Below are positions 37,861 to 46,001 of a stretch of DNA of 64,000 nt, one piece after another. Source of the DNA: Bordetella parapertussis (GTDB lineage: Bacteria; Pseudomonadota; Gammaproteobacteria; Burkholderiales; Burkholderiaceae_C); NCBI GenBank assembly GCA_945878355.1, contig CAMCTC010000004.1, positions 38,929 to 102,928 on the forward strand. The letters run 5' to 3'. The notes below the pieces were generated by a model. That model worked only from the letters and a program-made list of their open reading frames with translations, was not told where the DNA came from and did not search any database. Every line of letters begins with the position of its first letter. The first letter of the stretch is position 1. The position numbers and the translations under genes were made by a program.

Positions 37861-38231
37861 ACCTTGTCGACTCTTCGGGCTGGATCGAGTACCTGCTCGA
37901 CACGCCGCGAGCCGAGTTGTTTGCCGGGGCGATCGAGCAGCGAGAACGCTTGCTGGTGCCGGTGATCGCCTTGTATGAGGTGCACCGAGTCCTGAGCCGC
38001 AAGATACCCGCGGAGGCATTGGCGGCATGCCTGAACGTGATGCGAATGGGGCTGGTGCTCGAACTGAGCGACAAGCGCGCTGTTGCCGCTTCTGAAGTGG
38101 CACAGCGCCACCGGCTCGCGATGGCCGACGCCGTGATGTACAGCATGGCCTTGGAACATCAGGCCGCCTTTCTGACGCAAGACCAGGACTACCAGGGACT
38201 GCCTGGTGTCCACTACTTCCCGAAAACCTGA
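37857..38231 (+). CDS. vapC: VapC-type toxin (PIN-domain RNase)
   Basis: 124 residues from a GTG start overlapping the vapB stop. The PIN acidic residues are Asp in NLVDSSGW, Glu in LYEVHRVL, Asp in AMADAVMY and Asp in LTQDQDY. Mg-dependent VapC toxins cut tRNA or rRNA to halt translation. The family length is 120-140, so the gene appears intact. Confidence 0.9.
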   Translation: MNLVDSSGWIEYLLDTPRAELFAGAIEQRERLLVPVIALYEVHRVLSRKIPAEALAACLNVMRMGLVLELSDKRAVAASEVAQRHRLAMADAVMYSMALEHQAAFLTQDQDYQGLPGVHYFPKT

Positions 38232-38290
38232 ATCCGCGGCCACCCCGAGCAGCGCGGATCGCTGCGACGGATAGCGGGCTGTCGTAGCGC

Positions 38291-39664
38291 TCAGTCCGCG
38301 CGAGCGACGGTCGGCAGTTCTGCAGTCCCGTCCCGCAAAGCCGACTTGGGCAAGTACGCGCGCAGCGTCAAATGCAGGGGCCCAGCCGGTGCCGGAAGCC
38401 AGTTGCGGCGGCGTTGCGGATCGATCGGTTCGGCGCGCTGCAGCCAGATGTCCATCGAGCCGTCGGCTTGCACCTCGATGCCGCGAGTTCGGTCGCCGAT
38501 GGCGAAGCGGCCGATCGGGTTCTCGGCAAAGAACAGTCGACCGTCAGGCATGCGCTCGTACACCGACAGCGACCAGAAAGCGTCGCAAGGCACACCACCG
38601 CTTGGCATGCGGATGCGCCAGGCCTGCGCGCCGTCCAAGATCTGCCCATGGCTGTCGGTTTGGCGGCTGAGGTAGACCGCCTCTTCGGGTGGCAACGCGG
38701 CGAGGCCACCCAATGCGACGCTGGCGCGCAGCGCATGGTCGCGGCCGAAGTTGCCGAGGCTGGCCGACGGCTGGCTCCAGCCCTGCACCAGGCGGCCATC
38801 ACGCAGCAGGCCGCTGCGCAGCGCGTCATGCGCCGGGCCGATGCGGCGCTGCCAGGCACCGCGCAAACCTTCGTCCAGCGCGGCCCAGGCTGGGCCACTA
38901 CCGCCGTGCAGGCCGACCTGCGCATGGCGCGCCAAGTCTGCGCCTTCATTGACCGGCGCAGGGTTGCGCGCCAGTGCCTCGTTGACCACGGCCAGAAAGT
39001 TCTCGGCATCGCGCGAATTGCGTGGCACCACGCGGGATTGCGCGGCAGGCGTGGCGCTGGGCGTCACCCGCAAGGCATCCTGCATGGCTCGGGCGGCCTC
39101 CAGATCATGCGGACCCTCGGCCAGCCAGCGGCTCAATAGCCAGACGTCATTGCCGGGCATGGCGATGACACGCCCGCTAGGCCTCGCACCGCGCCAGTCT
39201 GGCCCGACCAGATGCGCCTGTACCGGCCCTTGGCCCTCCGAGCGGCTGCCCAGGATGGCGGGGTGGTTGGTGAAAAAGTCCATCAGCGCCACCGACCAGT
39301 AGCGCCCGACGCCCAAGCGGCCCACCGACACCTCCACGGGACCGGCGGACAAGTCCAGCCAGGCTGACGAATACAGCGTGTCGTTGTTGGGGGTGGTGAC
39401 GGCGCGCGAACGATGATCGGCCAGGTTGCGCTGATGGCCTGCGGTGTTGACCTGGCCGCGCCGCGGGTTGGCTGGATTGTCCAGCGCGTTGAAGCGCGTG
39501 CGTGCCATCTCATACAGCGGAAACGCGTACTCGAAGGCAGCGTCGACCAGGGTGTCGATGCGGGCAGTGTCGAAGTTCATGGCGGAGGCTTCCGGGTAGG
39601 CCAGGGCCGCGCTGGCGCTCAGGGCGGCAAGGCGTTGCAGGCTGTGTCGTCGCGAAGGATTCAT
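38291..39664 (-). CDS. DUF1254/DUF1214-domain protein, exported
   Basis: 457 residues. The ATG at 39664 begins MNPSRRHSLQRLAALSASAALAYP, a signal with a twin-arginine-like pair. The DUF1254 part (about 25-170) has AFEYAFPLYEMARTR and TTPNNDTLYSSAWLDL. The DUF1214 part (about 340-450) has YLSRQTDSHGQILDG, FWSLSVYE and NPIGRFAIGDRT. Proteins of this type are periplasmic or outer-membrane-associated and of unknown activity. It is the last gene of the arylsulfatase-dioxygenase-ligase run, 189 bases after the ligase on the same strand and behind the double-hairpin element. Confidence 0.88.
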   Translation of the reverse strand: MNPSRRHSLQRLAALSASAALAYPEASAMNFDTARIDTLVDAAFEYAFPLYEMARTRFNALDNPANPRRGQVNTAGHQRNLADHRSRAVTTPNNDTLYSSAWLDLSAGPVEVSVGRLGVGRYWSVALMDFFTNHPAILGSRSEGQGPVQAHLVGPDWRGARPSGRVIAMPGNDVWLLSRWLAEGPHDLEAARAMQDALRVTPSATPAAQSRVVPRNSRDAENFLAVVNEALARNPAPVNEGADLARHAQVGLHGGSGPAWAALDEGLRGAWQRRIGPAHDALRSGLLRDGRLVQGWSQPSASLGNFGRDHALRASVALGGLAALPPEEAVYLSRQTDSHGQILDGAQAWRIRMPSGGVPCDAFWSLSVYERMPDGRLFFAENPIGRFAIGDRTRGIEVQADGSMDIWLQRAEPIDPQRRRNWLPAPAGPLHLTLRAYLPKSALRDGTAELPTVARAD

Positions 39665-39780
39665 GCTGGGATTTCCCGAACCCGACCTGGCTTGCAGGAG
39701 GTAATCGACAGTGTGCAACACATGCCGAGCACCGCGCTCAGCACGGGCCGCTACGCGCTGACGCAGGAGGGTCGGTTTCG

Positions 39781-39859
39781 CTCAAGCAAATGTGGCTTTG
39801 CCAATTTGTTTGACCCCCATGGCGGCGGCCGGCTTCGGCCGACCTCGGGGCGCTCAGAC
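39781..39859. repeat. Double-hairpin element, copy B
   Basis: 79 bases matching copy A (5450-5530) at about 71 of 81 aligned positions, with a 2-base gap. CAAGCAAA pairs with TTTGTTTG here, where a G-U pair replaces the G-C of copy A, so the stem is conserved. The second half keeps GGCCGGCTTCGGCC. It overlaps the stop codon of the ligase gene (39854-39856). Confidence 0.8.
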
Positions 39860-41401
39860 GATCTTCGATGCGTGACCGGCCCAGTAGCGGTCCTTGAGCA
39901 GTCGCTTGTAGAGCTTGCCGGTGGCATGGCGCGGCAACTCGGCTTCGAAGTCGACCGACTTCGGGCACTTGATGTGCGAGAGGTGCTGCCGGCAATAGGC
40001 GATCAAGGCCTGCTCGAGCTCAGGGCCGGCGTCGCGCATGTCGCGCGGCTGCACCACCGCTTTGACTTCCTCGCCGAACTCCTCGTTGGGCACGCCCAGC
40101 ACTGCGCAGTCAGCCACCTGAGGGTGGTTGATCAGCACGTTCTCGGCCTCCTGCGGGTAGATGTTCACCCCGCCCGAGATGATCATGTAGGCCTTGCGGT
40201 CGGTCAGGTACAGGTAACCCTCGGCGTCGACATAGCCGACATCACCGAGCGTGGTCCAGCCCAGCGGATGGGTCGACCCGGCGGTCTTGGCCGGATCGTT
40301 GTGGTACTTGAAGGGCCTGCCGTTGGCGAAGTAGACCGTGCCGCTCTGACCCTGCGGCAGCAGCGCGCCCGACTCGTCGTCGCAGATCTTCAGCTCGCCG
40401 ATCACCGCGCGACCAACCGTGCCCTTGTGCGCCAGCCACTGCGCAGAGTTCGCTATCGTCACGCCGTTGCCCTCGGTGCCGGCGTAGTACTCCCAGATCA
40501 CCGGGCCCCACCAGGCGATCATCTGCTCCTTGATCGGCACCGGGCAAGGCGCGGCGGCGTGGATCGCGCAGCGCAGCGACGACAGGTCGTACTGCTTGCG
40601 CGTGGCCTCGGGCAGCTTGAGCATGCGAACAAACATCGTCGGCACAAGTTGGCTGTGGGTGATGCGGTAGCGCTCGATCAGCCGCAAGTACTCCTCGGCG
40701 TCGAAATGCTCCATCATCACCACCGTGCCACCCAGGCGCTGCACGCCCAAAGTGAAGCGCAGCGGCGCTGCGTGGTACAGCGGCGCGGGCGACAGGTAGA
40801 CCGTGCTCGGGTCCACGCCGTAGAGCTTGGTCATGGTGTCGGTCAACGGACCGGTGGCGTCGATCTCGGTGAACTCAGGCGGCACGAACACGCCCTTGGG
40901 CCGGCCGGTGGTACCGCTCGAGTACAGCATGTCGCCGCCAGCGCGTTCGTCGGCGATGCGGGCCACGGGTTGCGCGTCGACAGCCGACTCGTAGGCCGAC
41001 CAGCCGTCGATCGCGCCGCCGAGCATCAGCCAGGACTTCACGGCTTTGCAAGCGGCGGGCAAGTGCTGCACGGCCGCGCCCATCGCACGCGATGCGATCA
41101 CCGCCTTCGCGCCACAGTCGTCGACGATGTAGCTGACCTCGCCTTCGGTCAGCCGGGTGCTCATCGCGGTATAGATCAGGCCCGCGCGCTGCGCACCCCA
41201 GCAGATCTCGAAGTAGCGCGGGTGGTTCTCGAGCATCAGCGCGATGTGGTCGCCCGATTGCAGCCCGAGCGAGCGAAACAGCTGCGCGACCTGGTTGGAG
41301 CGGTCGTCGAGTTCGCGGTAGGTAACGATCTGGCCGCTGCCGGCGCAGATCAGCGCGGGTTTGTCAGGGGTCGTGCGGGCATGAACATACGGATGTAGCA
41401 A
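39854..41401 (-). CDS. Acyl-CoA synthetase (AMP-dependent ligase)
   Basis: 515 residues. It starts with TTG at 41399-41401, preceded by AGGAGA six bases away; no ATG is available near it. Motifs are MLYSSGTTGRPKGV (ATP P-loop), YYAGTEGNG, GYLYLTDRKAYMIISGGVNIYPQE and catalytic Lys in HATGKLYKRLL. It adenylates a carboxylic acid and transfers it to CoA, in the FadD-like or bile-acid/aromatic-acid branch. It is on the same strand and 117 bases after the TauD-family gene, in the arylsulfatase gene run. Confidence 0.93.
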   Translation of the reverse strand: MLHPYVHARTTPDKPALICAGSGQIVTYRELDDRSNQVAQLFRSLGLQSGDHIALMLENHPRYFEICWGAQRAGLIYTAMSTRLTEGEVSYIVDDCGAKAVIASRAMGAAVQHLPAACKAVKSWLMLGGAIDGWSAYESAVDAQPVARIADERAGGDMLYSSGTTGRPKGVFVPPEFTEIDATGPLTDTMTKLYGVDPSTVYLSPAPLYHAAPLRFTLGVQRLGGTVVMMEHFDAEEYLRLIERYRITHSQLVPTMFVRMLKLPEATRKQYDLSSLRCAIHAAAPCPVPIKEQMIAWWGPVIWEYYAGTEGNGVTIANSAQWLAHKGTVGRAVIGELKICDDESGALLPQGQSGTVYFANGRPFKYHNDPAKTAGSTHPLGWTTLGDVGYVDAEGYLYLTDRKAYMIISGGVNIYPQEAENVLINHPQVADCAVLGVPNEEFGEEVKAVVQPRDMRDAGPELEQALIAYCRQHLSHIKCPKSVDFEAELPRHATGKLYKRLLKDRYWAGHASKIV

Positions 41402-41495
41402 GGAATCTCCTCTGTCGGCCAGGCGCGACGGCCAGCTTTACAGCTTTTAGCGTACGCCAGTCGGGCGGTGCACGCTGTCGCCTTCGGTACCGCCG

Positions 41496-41533
41496 GGCGA
41501 CAAGCGCAAAGCGGGGGCTCAGCGCTTGTCGCC
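41496..41533 (-). terminator. Perfect 12-bp inverted repeat across the stop of the TauD-family gene
   Basis: GGCGACAAGCGC (41496-41507) pairs perfectly with GCGCTTGTCGCC (41522-41533) around a 14-base loop. On the minus strand the 5' arm encodes the last codons of the dioxygenase and the loop holds its stop. No U-run follows. It is probably a 3'-end stabiliser or a Rho-assisted terminator that partly insulates the ligase gene. Confidence 0.55.
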
Positions 41534-42442
41534 TTGCAGCACCTGCTGGTTGACGTTCACAGTGGCCGCCGGCGCGCCGGGTTCGTCGAAGGTCACGCGC
41601 TGGTTGACCCGCTGGTGCGGCCAGTAGTCGGCCAGCGCGTAATGCTGGGTGCTGCGGTTGTCCCAGACGGCGATGCCGCCGGCTTCCCACTGGTGGTGCA
41701 CCATGAACTCGGGCTTTTGCATCCAGTCGAGCAGAAAGTTCAGCATGCTGCGGGCCTCGTGGCGGTCGATGCCGACGATGTTGCGGGTGAAGTCGGCGTT
41801 GACGAAGAGGCACTTGCGGCCCGAACCGGGGTTGGTTCTGACGACGGGATGGGTCACCGGCTTGAAGGCCTTGATCGCGGCGATCAGCGCGTCGTCGCCG
41901 CGCCGGCCCAGCGCCTCGCGAAAACCCGAGACCTCCCAGGTGTGCACCGCGCTCAGGCCTTCGAGGTAGGCCTGCATGCCCGGCGACAAGCCGTCATAGG
42001 CCTTGCTGGTGCTGCTCCAGCAGGTGTTGCCGCCGGCCGGTGGCGTCACCGTGATCTGGATCGCGGTGCCCAGCGGCGGGTTGGGCTTCCAGCTGATGTC
42101 GGTGTGCCAGTTGTCGATCGAGGGCGGCCGGTCGCGGTCGAAGACGATCATCTCGAGCTCGGGCGCGCCGGGTTTGCGCTCGAAATATGAGCCGCCAGAG
42201 ACCGGCCCGAACACCTTGGCCAGCGCCACATGCTGGGCCGGGGTGATGGTCTGCGGCCTGAAAAAGATCACCTCGAAGTCGTTCAGCGCCTGGCGCAGTT
42301 CGGCCTGCACCGGCTCGGTCAGCGGCTGGGTCAGGTCGACGCCCTCGATCCAGGCGGCGAAGTTGGGCATGCGCGGCACCGGCCGGATATGCCGGTAGCG
42401 CTGGGCGATGTCGATCAGTGTCAGTTCCTGGGTGTTGGCCAT
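41519..42442 (-). CDS. TauD/TfdA-family Fe(II)/2-oxoglutarate dioxygenase
   Basis: 307 residues. The ATG at 42442 has TGGAGT upstream and gives MANTQELTLIDIAQRY. The iron ligands are HxD in NWHTDISW and the distal His in DNRSTQHYALAD. Arg in NQRVTF is in position to bind 2-oxoglutarate. It lies 49 bases after the arylsulfatase gene on the same strand, so together they may release sulfate or sulfite from a sulfur compound, as AtsK does with alkylsulfates. Sequence alone does not separate taurine, alkylsulfate or phenoxy-acid substrates. Confidence 0.9.
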   Translation of the reverse strand: MANTQELTLIDIAQRYRHIRPVPRMPNFAAWIEGVDLTQPLTEPVQAELRQALNDFEVIFFRPQTITPAQHVALAKVFGPVSGGSYFERKPGAPELEMIVFDRDRPPSIDNWHTDISWKPNPPLGTAIQITVTPPAGGNTCWSSTSKAYDGLSPGMQAYLEGLSAVHTWEVSGFREALGRRGDDALIAAIKAFKPVTHPVVRTNPGSGRKCLFVNADFTRNIVGIDRHEARSMLNFLLDWMQKPEFMVHHQWEAGGIAVWDNRSTQHYALADYWPHQRVNQRVTFDEPGAPAATVNVNQQVLQGDKR

Positions 42443-42491
42443 CAAAGAGACTCCAGTTGAAAAACAGGGTTGGAGGTGCGCCCGAATCCGC

Positions 42492-44777
42492 TCATTGGCG
42501 AGCCATCTCAGCCTGGCCGACGGCATCGCCGTCCAGTACCTGCAAGGGATCGAGCGTCACCGTAACCCGGCGAAGTTTGCCAGTGAACGCGAAAGGTGCT
42601 GCGTAATGCGACACCGGTGAGCCGCGGTCCAGGCCGATGTCCAGCCCGGACCAGGAGATGAAATTGTTGAAGCCGTGCGGACTGACCAGACTGCCGACCG
42701 GCTCGCCGTCGATCAACAAGGTGGCGGTGCGATGCTCAGGCACTTTGATTGGTCCGGCCATCGGGCAGGTGTAGGGCACCCAGGCACCCAGCACCACCTG
42801 CACCGCCAGCCGGTGGTGGCCAGCGGTCACGGGCCGGTCCGAGCGCAACACTTTGTGCACGCCGCCGATGTTCAGGTCATGCACCAGATGGCCGCCTTGC
42901 AGGTACAGGCTGTAGCCGCTGGTGGCATCGCCGTGGGCGATCAGCACGCCCTCGGCGCCGTCCTCGGGCAAGCTGACATCGGCCTCGATTGAATAGTTGC
43001 GGCCACGAATATCCGGCGCAATGTCGTTGGGCAGGTGTCCCATGCCGGCGTGCATCACGAACTGACGCCGAGACCCTTGCACGCGCCGGCCGTTCTCGGC
43101 AAAGCGCTGGCCGAAGCGGTCGTCCAGCGGCAGCACCTGGCAGCGCTCGGCTTCGCGCCACCACTGCGCCACCAGCGCTTGCAACTGCTCGGGGCGGGCG
43201 GCCGCAAGGTCATGGTTCTCGTTGAAGTCCTGGTCCAGGTGATAGAGCTCCCAGACGTCGTCGTCGAAGGCCTGACGGCGTGGATGAAAGGCCACCGCCT
43301 TCCAACCATCGGCCCAGATCCCGCGATGGCCAAACATCTCGAAATACTGCGGTCGCGACCGTGCTGCCGCAGCGCCATCGCGCAGCGCAGGCGCGAAGCT
43401 CTCGCCGTCAAAAGGCAGCAAGTCCAGGCCTTTCAGGCGATCGGGCTTGGACGCGCCGATCAACGCCAGCAAGGTGGGCGCCAGGTCGGTGGCATGGTGG
43501 AAGCCGTGGCGCAGTTCGCCACGCGCAGCCAGGCCTTTGGGCCAACTGATGACCAGCGGATCGCGAATGCCGCCGCCATGGGTGTTCTGCTTGTAGCGCT
43601 TGAGCGGCGTATTGGCCGCCGACGCCCAGCCCCAGGGGAAGTTGCTGTGGGTGTCGGGCCCGCCGATGTCGTCGATGCGCGACAGCTTGGTGGCCAAGGC
43701 CTCGGGTTGCTGGTTGTAAGGCCCCATCGCATTGATGAAGCCCAGCGGACCGCCCTCCTGGCTGGCACCGTTGTCCGACAACACCACGATGATGGTGTCG
43801 TCGAGTTGGCCGCTGGCCTCGAGAAAATCCACCAGCCGGGCGATCTGCCCGTCGAACTGGTCCAGCATCGCCGCATAAGCCGACTGCAGCCGCGTCATCA
43901 GCGCGCGCAAGGGCGGGGCATGGCTGTCCCAAGGTTGAACGCCGGCGTTGGGTGGCGGCAGGACAGTGCCAGACGGCACGATGCCCAGTTCGATCTGGCG
44001 TGCCAGACGGCGGGCTTTTTCCTCGTCCCAGCCGTGCTCGAACAACGGGTCATAACTTTTGATCAGCGCGTCAGGCGCCTGGTGTGGCGCATGGCAGGCG
44101 CCTGGTGCCAGCCACAGATGCCAGGGCTTGTCGGGCTGGCCGGCCGCATGGTCGGCCAGGTAGCGCAGCGACTGATCCACCAAGTCCACGCTCAAGTGGT
44201 AGCCGGTCTCGAAGCTGCCGGGCGCGGGAATCTGCGTGTTGTCGCGCACCAACTCGGGCGCGTACTGGTCGGTCTCGGCGTCCATGAAACCGTAGAAGCG
44301 GTCATAGCCCCGGCCCAGCGGCCAGCCGTCGAACGGGCCGGTCGGGCCGGTCTCGGTCAACGAGGTGACATGCCATTTGCCGACCATGTAGTTGGCATAG
44401 CCTTGCGGGCGCAGCATCTCGGCCAGCGTCGCAGCCTCGTGCGCGATCTTGCCGCGGTAACCGGGGTAGCCCGAATCGAAGTTGGCCAAGCAGCCCATGC
44501 CCACCCGGTGGTGGTTGCAGCCGGTCATCAGCGCGGCGCGGGTGGTCGAGCACATCGCCGTGGTGTGAAAACCCGTCAGGCGCAAACCCCGCGCAGCCAG
44601 CGCGTCGATGGCCGGGGTGCGGATCGACGAGCCGTAACAGCCGAAATCGGCAAAGCCCACATCATCGAACAGCACGACCAGCACGTTGGGCTTCTTGGCC
44701 GCGCCGTCGACGCGCGGCGGCCACCAAGGCGTGGACTGCGCAATCGTCTTGCCGATCTTGCCGGGAAAGTGCGCCAT
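42492..44777 (-). CDS. Arylsulfatase-type sulfatase with CSTTR instead of CxPxR
   Basis: 761 residues. The ATG at 44777 has AAGGGTGA upstream. The first metal motif is VVLFDDVGFADFG (D38, D39), the second sulfatase signature is YMVGKWHVTS and VLSDNGASQEGG gives the later Asp-Asn ligands. The formylglycine site reads AMCSTTRAALMTG with Cys at 76, so the Pro of the usual CxPxR is Thr. A C-terminal extension of about 180 residues (from about 580) resembles the beta-rich end of large Pseudomonas/mycobacterial arylsulfatases. No export signal is seen. It heads the dioxygenase-ligase-DUF1254 gene run. Confidence 0.9.
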   Translation of the reverse strand: MAHFPGKIGKTIAQSTPWWPPRVDGAAKKPNVLVVLFDDVGFADFGCYGSSIRTPAIDALAARGLRLTGFHTTAMCSTTRAALMTGCNHHRVGMGCLANFDSGYPGYRGKIAHEAATLAEMLRPQGYANYMVGKWHVTSLTETGPTGPFDGWPLGRGYDRFYGFMDAETDQYAPELVRDNTQIPAPGSFETGYHLSVDLVDQSLRYLADHAAGQPDKPWHLWLAPGACHAPHQAPDALIKSYDPLFEHGWDEEKARRLARQIELGIVPSGTVLPPPNAGVQPWDSHAPPLRALMTRLQSAYAAMLDQFDGQIARLVDFLEASGQLDDTIIVVLSDNGASQEGGPLGFINAMGPYNQQPEALATKLSRIDDIGGPDTHSNFPWGWASAANTPLKRYKQNTHGGGIRDPLVISWPKGLAARGELRHGFHHATDLAPTLLALIGASKPDRLKGLDLLPFDGESFAPALRDGAAAARSRPQYFEMFGHRGIWADGWKAVAFHPRRQAFDDDVWELYHLDQDFNENHDLAAARPEQLQALVAQWWREAERCQVLPLDDRFGQRFAENGRRVQGSRRQFVMHAGMGHLPNDIAPDIRGRNYSIEADVSLPEDGAEGVLIAHGDATSGYSLYLQGGHLVHDLNIGGVHKVLRSDRPVTAGHHRLAVQVVLGAWVPYTCPMAGPIKVPEHRTATLLIDGEPVGSLVSPHGFNNFISWSGLDIGLDRGSPVSHYAAPFAFTGKLRRVTVTLDPLQVLDGDAVGQAEMARQ

Positions 44778-44889
44778 CTGGTCACCCTTGGGGTGTTGCG
44801 ATGACTGGATGCTAAGCAATCAGGTCGCCTGGCACTTCCACCGGGGTGACAGGTCGAACCCTAGGATTGCCCCTGGCCGCGTTAGCAGC

Positions 44890-44911
44890 AAAAAAGCGCC
44901 GTCGCTACGGC
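44890..44911 (-). terminator. Intrinsic terminator
   Basis: On the minus strand GCCGT-AGCG-ACGGC (44911-44898) is followed by GC and a T6 run (44895-44890). It would end transcription coming from the remnant or toxin region before the arylsulfatase gene. Confidence 0.6.
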
Positions 44912-44943
44912 CACAGCAGCTTCAACGCCAGACGATGGCTGCC

Positions 44944-44997
44944 ACCAGATGGATCAATTTGAATGCGTCGTTCACGGTGGCCCAGCTGGACAAAGTG
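44944..44997 (-). pseudogene. Possible N-terminal remnant of a small membrane protein
   Basis: A GTG-led 17-codon frame reads MNDAFKLIHLVAAIVWR then stops. The LIHLVAAIVW stretch resembles the first helix of CopD/DUF4149-like proteins. It is followed at once by the terminator. It could be a decayed gene or chance. Confidence 0.25.
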
Positions 44998-45067
44998 AGG
45001 CTCGATGGCGGCTTGCTGCAGAACTAAGGCCTTCGTCGCCATCGGAACGACGACCATCAGAGCATAG

Positions 45068-45099
45068 GAATTTCAACCACCCCAGCAAGGCCCGAGACA
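45068..45099. repeat. Direct repeat flanking a toxin-antitoxin pair, copy 1
   Basis: This 32-base stretch matches 45799-45831 at 29 of 33 aligned positions in the same orientation. The shared text is ATTTCAACC-ACCCC-AGCAAGG-CCCGAGACA. The two copies bracket the dinJ-yafQ operon. Confidence 0.65.
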
Positions 45100-45176
45100 T
45101 AGAGGCAAGACCGAATGTCAAGCACACCGAGGTCGGGCGCAACGATCCCTGCCGAAACAGGGCTATTCGCCGTCGT

Positions 45177-45458
45177 TCACAGGCTGAGTTCGCTGTGCGA
45201 ACCGAGGCGAACGAGTTGCAGTACAGCGCCCTCGGGCTTCCGGTAGATCAGGATCAGGTCGGGTTTGACATGGCAATCCCGGTGGTCCTTCCAATCGCCA
45301 ACCAGAGCGTGGTCACGGTGCTTCTCGGCCAAGGGATGATCGTTCACCAAGGCGGTGATGATGGCCGCGAAATCGCCGGCCAATGTCATCAGATGCGGGC
45401 CTTTGGCTTCGCGCTTGTAGTCTCGCTTGAACTGGCCTGTCTGCTCAATCGTCCGCAT
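45177..45458 (-). CDS. yafQ: YafQ-family toxin (mRNA interferase)
   Basis: 93 residues. FKRDYKREAKGPH at the N-terminus and HRDHALVGDWKDHRDCHVKP, LIYRK and RLGSHSEL later give the YafQ catalytic His/Asp set. It cuts mRNA on the ribosome. It overlaps the antitoxin gene by 14 bases, with the antitoxin first, as in dinJ-yafQ of E. coli. Confidence 0.9.
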   Translation of the reverse strand: MRTIEQTGQFKRDYKREAKGPHLMTLAGDFAAIITALVNDHPLAEKHRDHALVGDWKDHRDCHVKPDLILIYRKPEGAVLQLVRLGSHSELSL

Positions 45459-45711
45459 TCAGGTCTGCCATCAGATCCTCAACACTTGCGAAGGACTTCA
45501 AGCCAGCACCACGCCGGGCGTCTTTCATTGCTGCGATGGAGACGGCGTTCGGCACCAAGGGCTCGAACGGCAACGCTTTCTCGCGGGCAACACGGGTCAG
45601 CAACATCCGAAATGCGTCAGACACCGTCAGGCCCATCGCGGCCAACACAACGGTCGCTTCTTCCTTGATTTGCCCGTCGATTCGGGCTCGGACCACTGAA
45701 TTTGCTGACAT
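45445..45711 (-). CDS. dinJ: RelB/DinJ-family antitoxin
   Basis: 88 residues. The N-terminal ribbon-helix-helix part reads NSVVRARIDGQIKEEATVVLAAMGLTV, followed by SDAFRMLLTRVAREKALPFE, the DinJ signature. It binds the YafQ toxin and its own promoter. The toxin gene starts 14 bases inside its 3' end. Confidence 0.9.
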   Translation of the reverse strand: MSANSVVRARIDGQIKEEATVVLAAMGLTVSDAFRMLLTRVAREKALPFEPLVPNAVSIAAMKDARRGAGLKSFASVEDLMADLNADD

Positions 45712-45798
45712 AAGTTCTTTCCTCTAACGGTGGGCTACATTGTGGCTCAAGTGGGACCACGAGTCTGAGCCTAAAACAATGCGGTGGCGCAAGAACAG

Positions 45799-45831
45799 GC
45801 ATTTCAACCGCCCCCAGCAGGGCCCGAGACA
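45799..45831. repeat. Direct repeat flanking a toxin-antitoxin pair, copy 2
   Basis: The partner of 45068-45099. The similarity stops after GAGACA, where this copy continues with a GC-rich AGGCC-rich inverted stretch (45831-45860). Confidence 0.65.
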
Positions 45832-46001
45832 GGCCTTCAGGCCGGCCTGCGGCGGTCTGAAGGTTTTCGGCTGTGACGCCAAGGCCAACCTTGAATTCCG
45901 CAGCGTCGCGCAGGCCCAGAACACAGCGTCACCCACCCAAGGCCGGCCCAAGAACCACGGAAACTGGCCCTTGAACAGCCCAGCCCCACACAACACGATT
46001 G

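Larger units (their letters stand above)
44778..45176. other. Intergenic region with terminator and gene remnant, 399 bases
   Basis: The region holds a minus-strand intrinsic terminator (44890-44911), a short remnant of a membrane-protein N-terminus (44944-44997) and a repeat (45068-45099) also found at 45799-45831. The remainder shows no gene. Confidence 0.5.

Noticed and set aside
39413..41398. 661-codon plus-strand open frame opposite the acyl-CoA ligase
   Set aside because: It is antisense to a clear AMP-ligase gene, is rich in Arg, His, Val and Gln, has no domain and arises from GC-rich codon bias. The same applies to 24464-26236 (minus), 43035-44804 (plus), 29458-30981 (plus) and 60617-61876 (plus).
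45068..45831. Integron attC sites around the toxin-antitoxin pair
   Set aside because: No core GTTRRRY/RYYYAAC pair with the expected folding and no integrase.
45724..45996. 90-codon minus-strand open frame across repeat copy 2
   Set aside because: It lies in a repeat-bearing intergenic region next to the dinJ promoter, with no domain; it is likely a by-product of the repeat.
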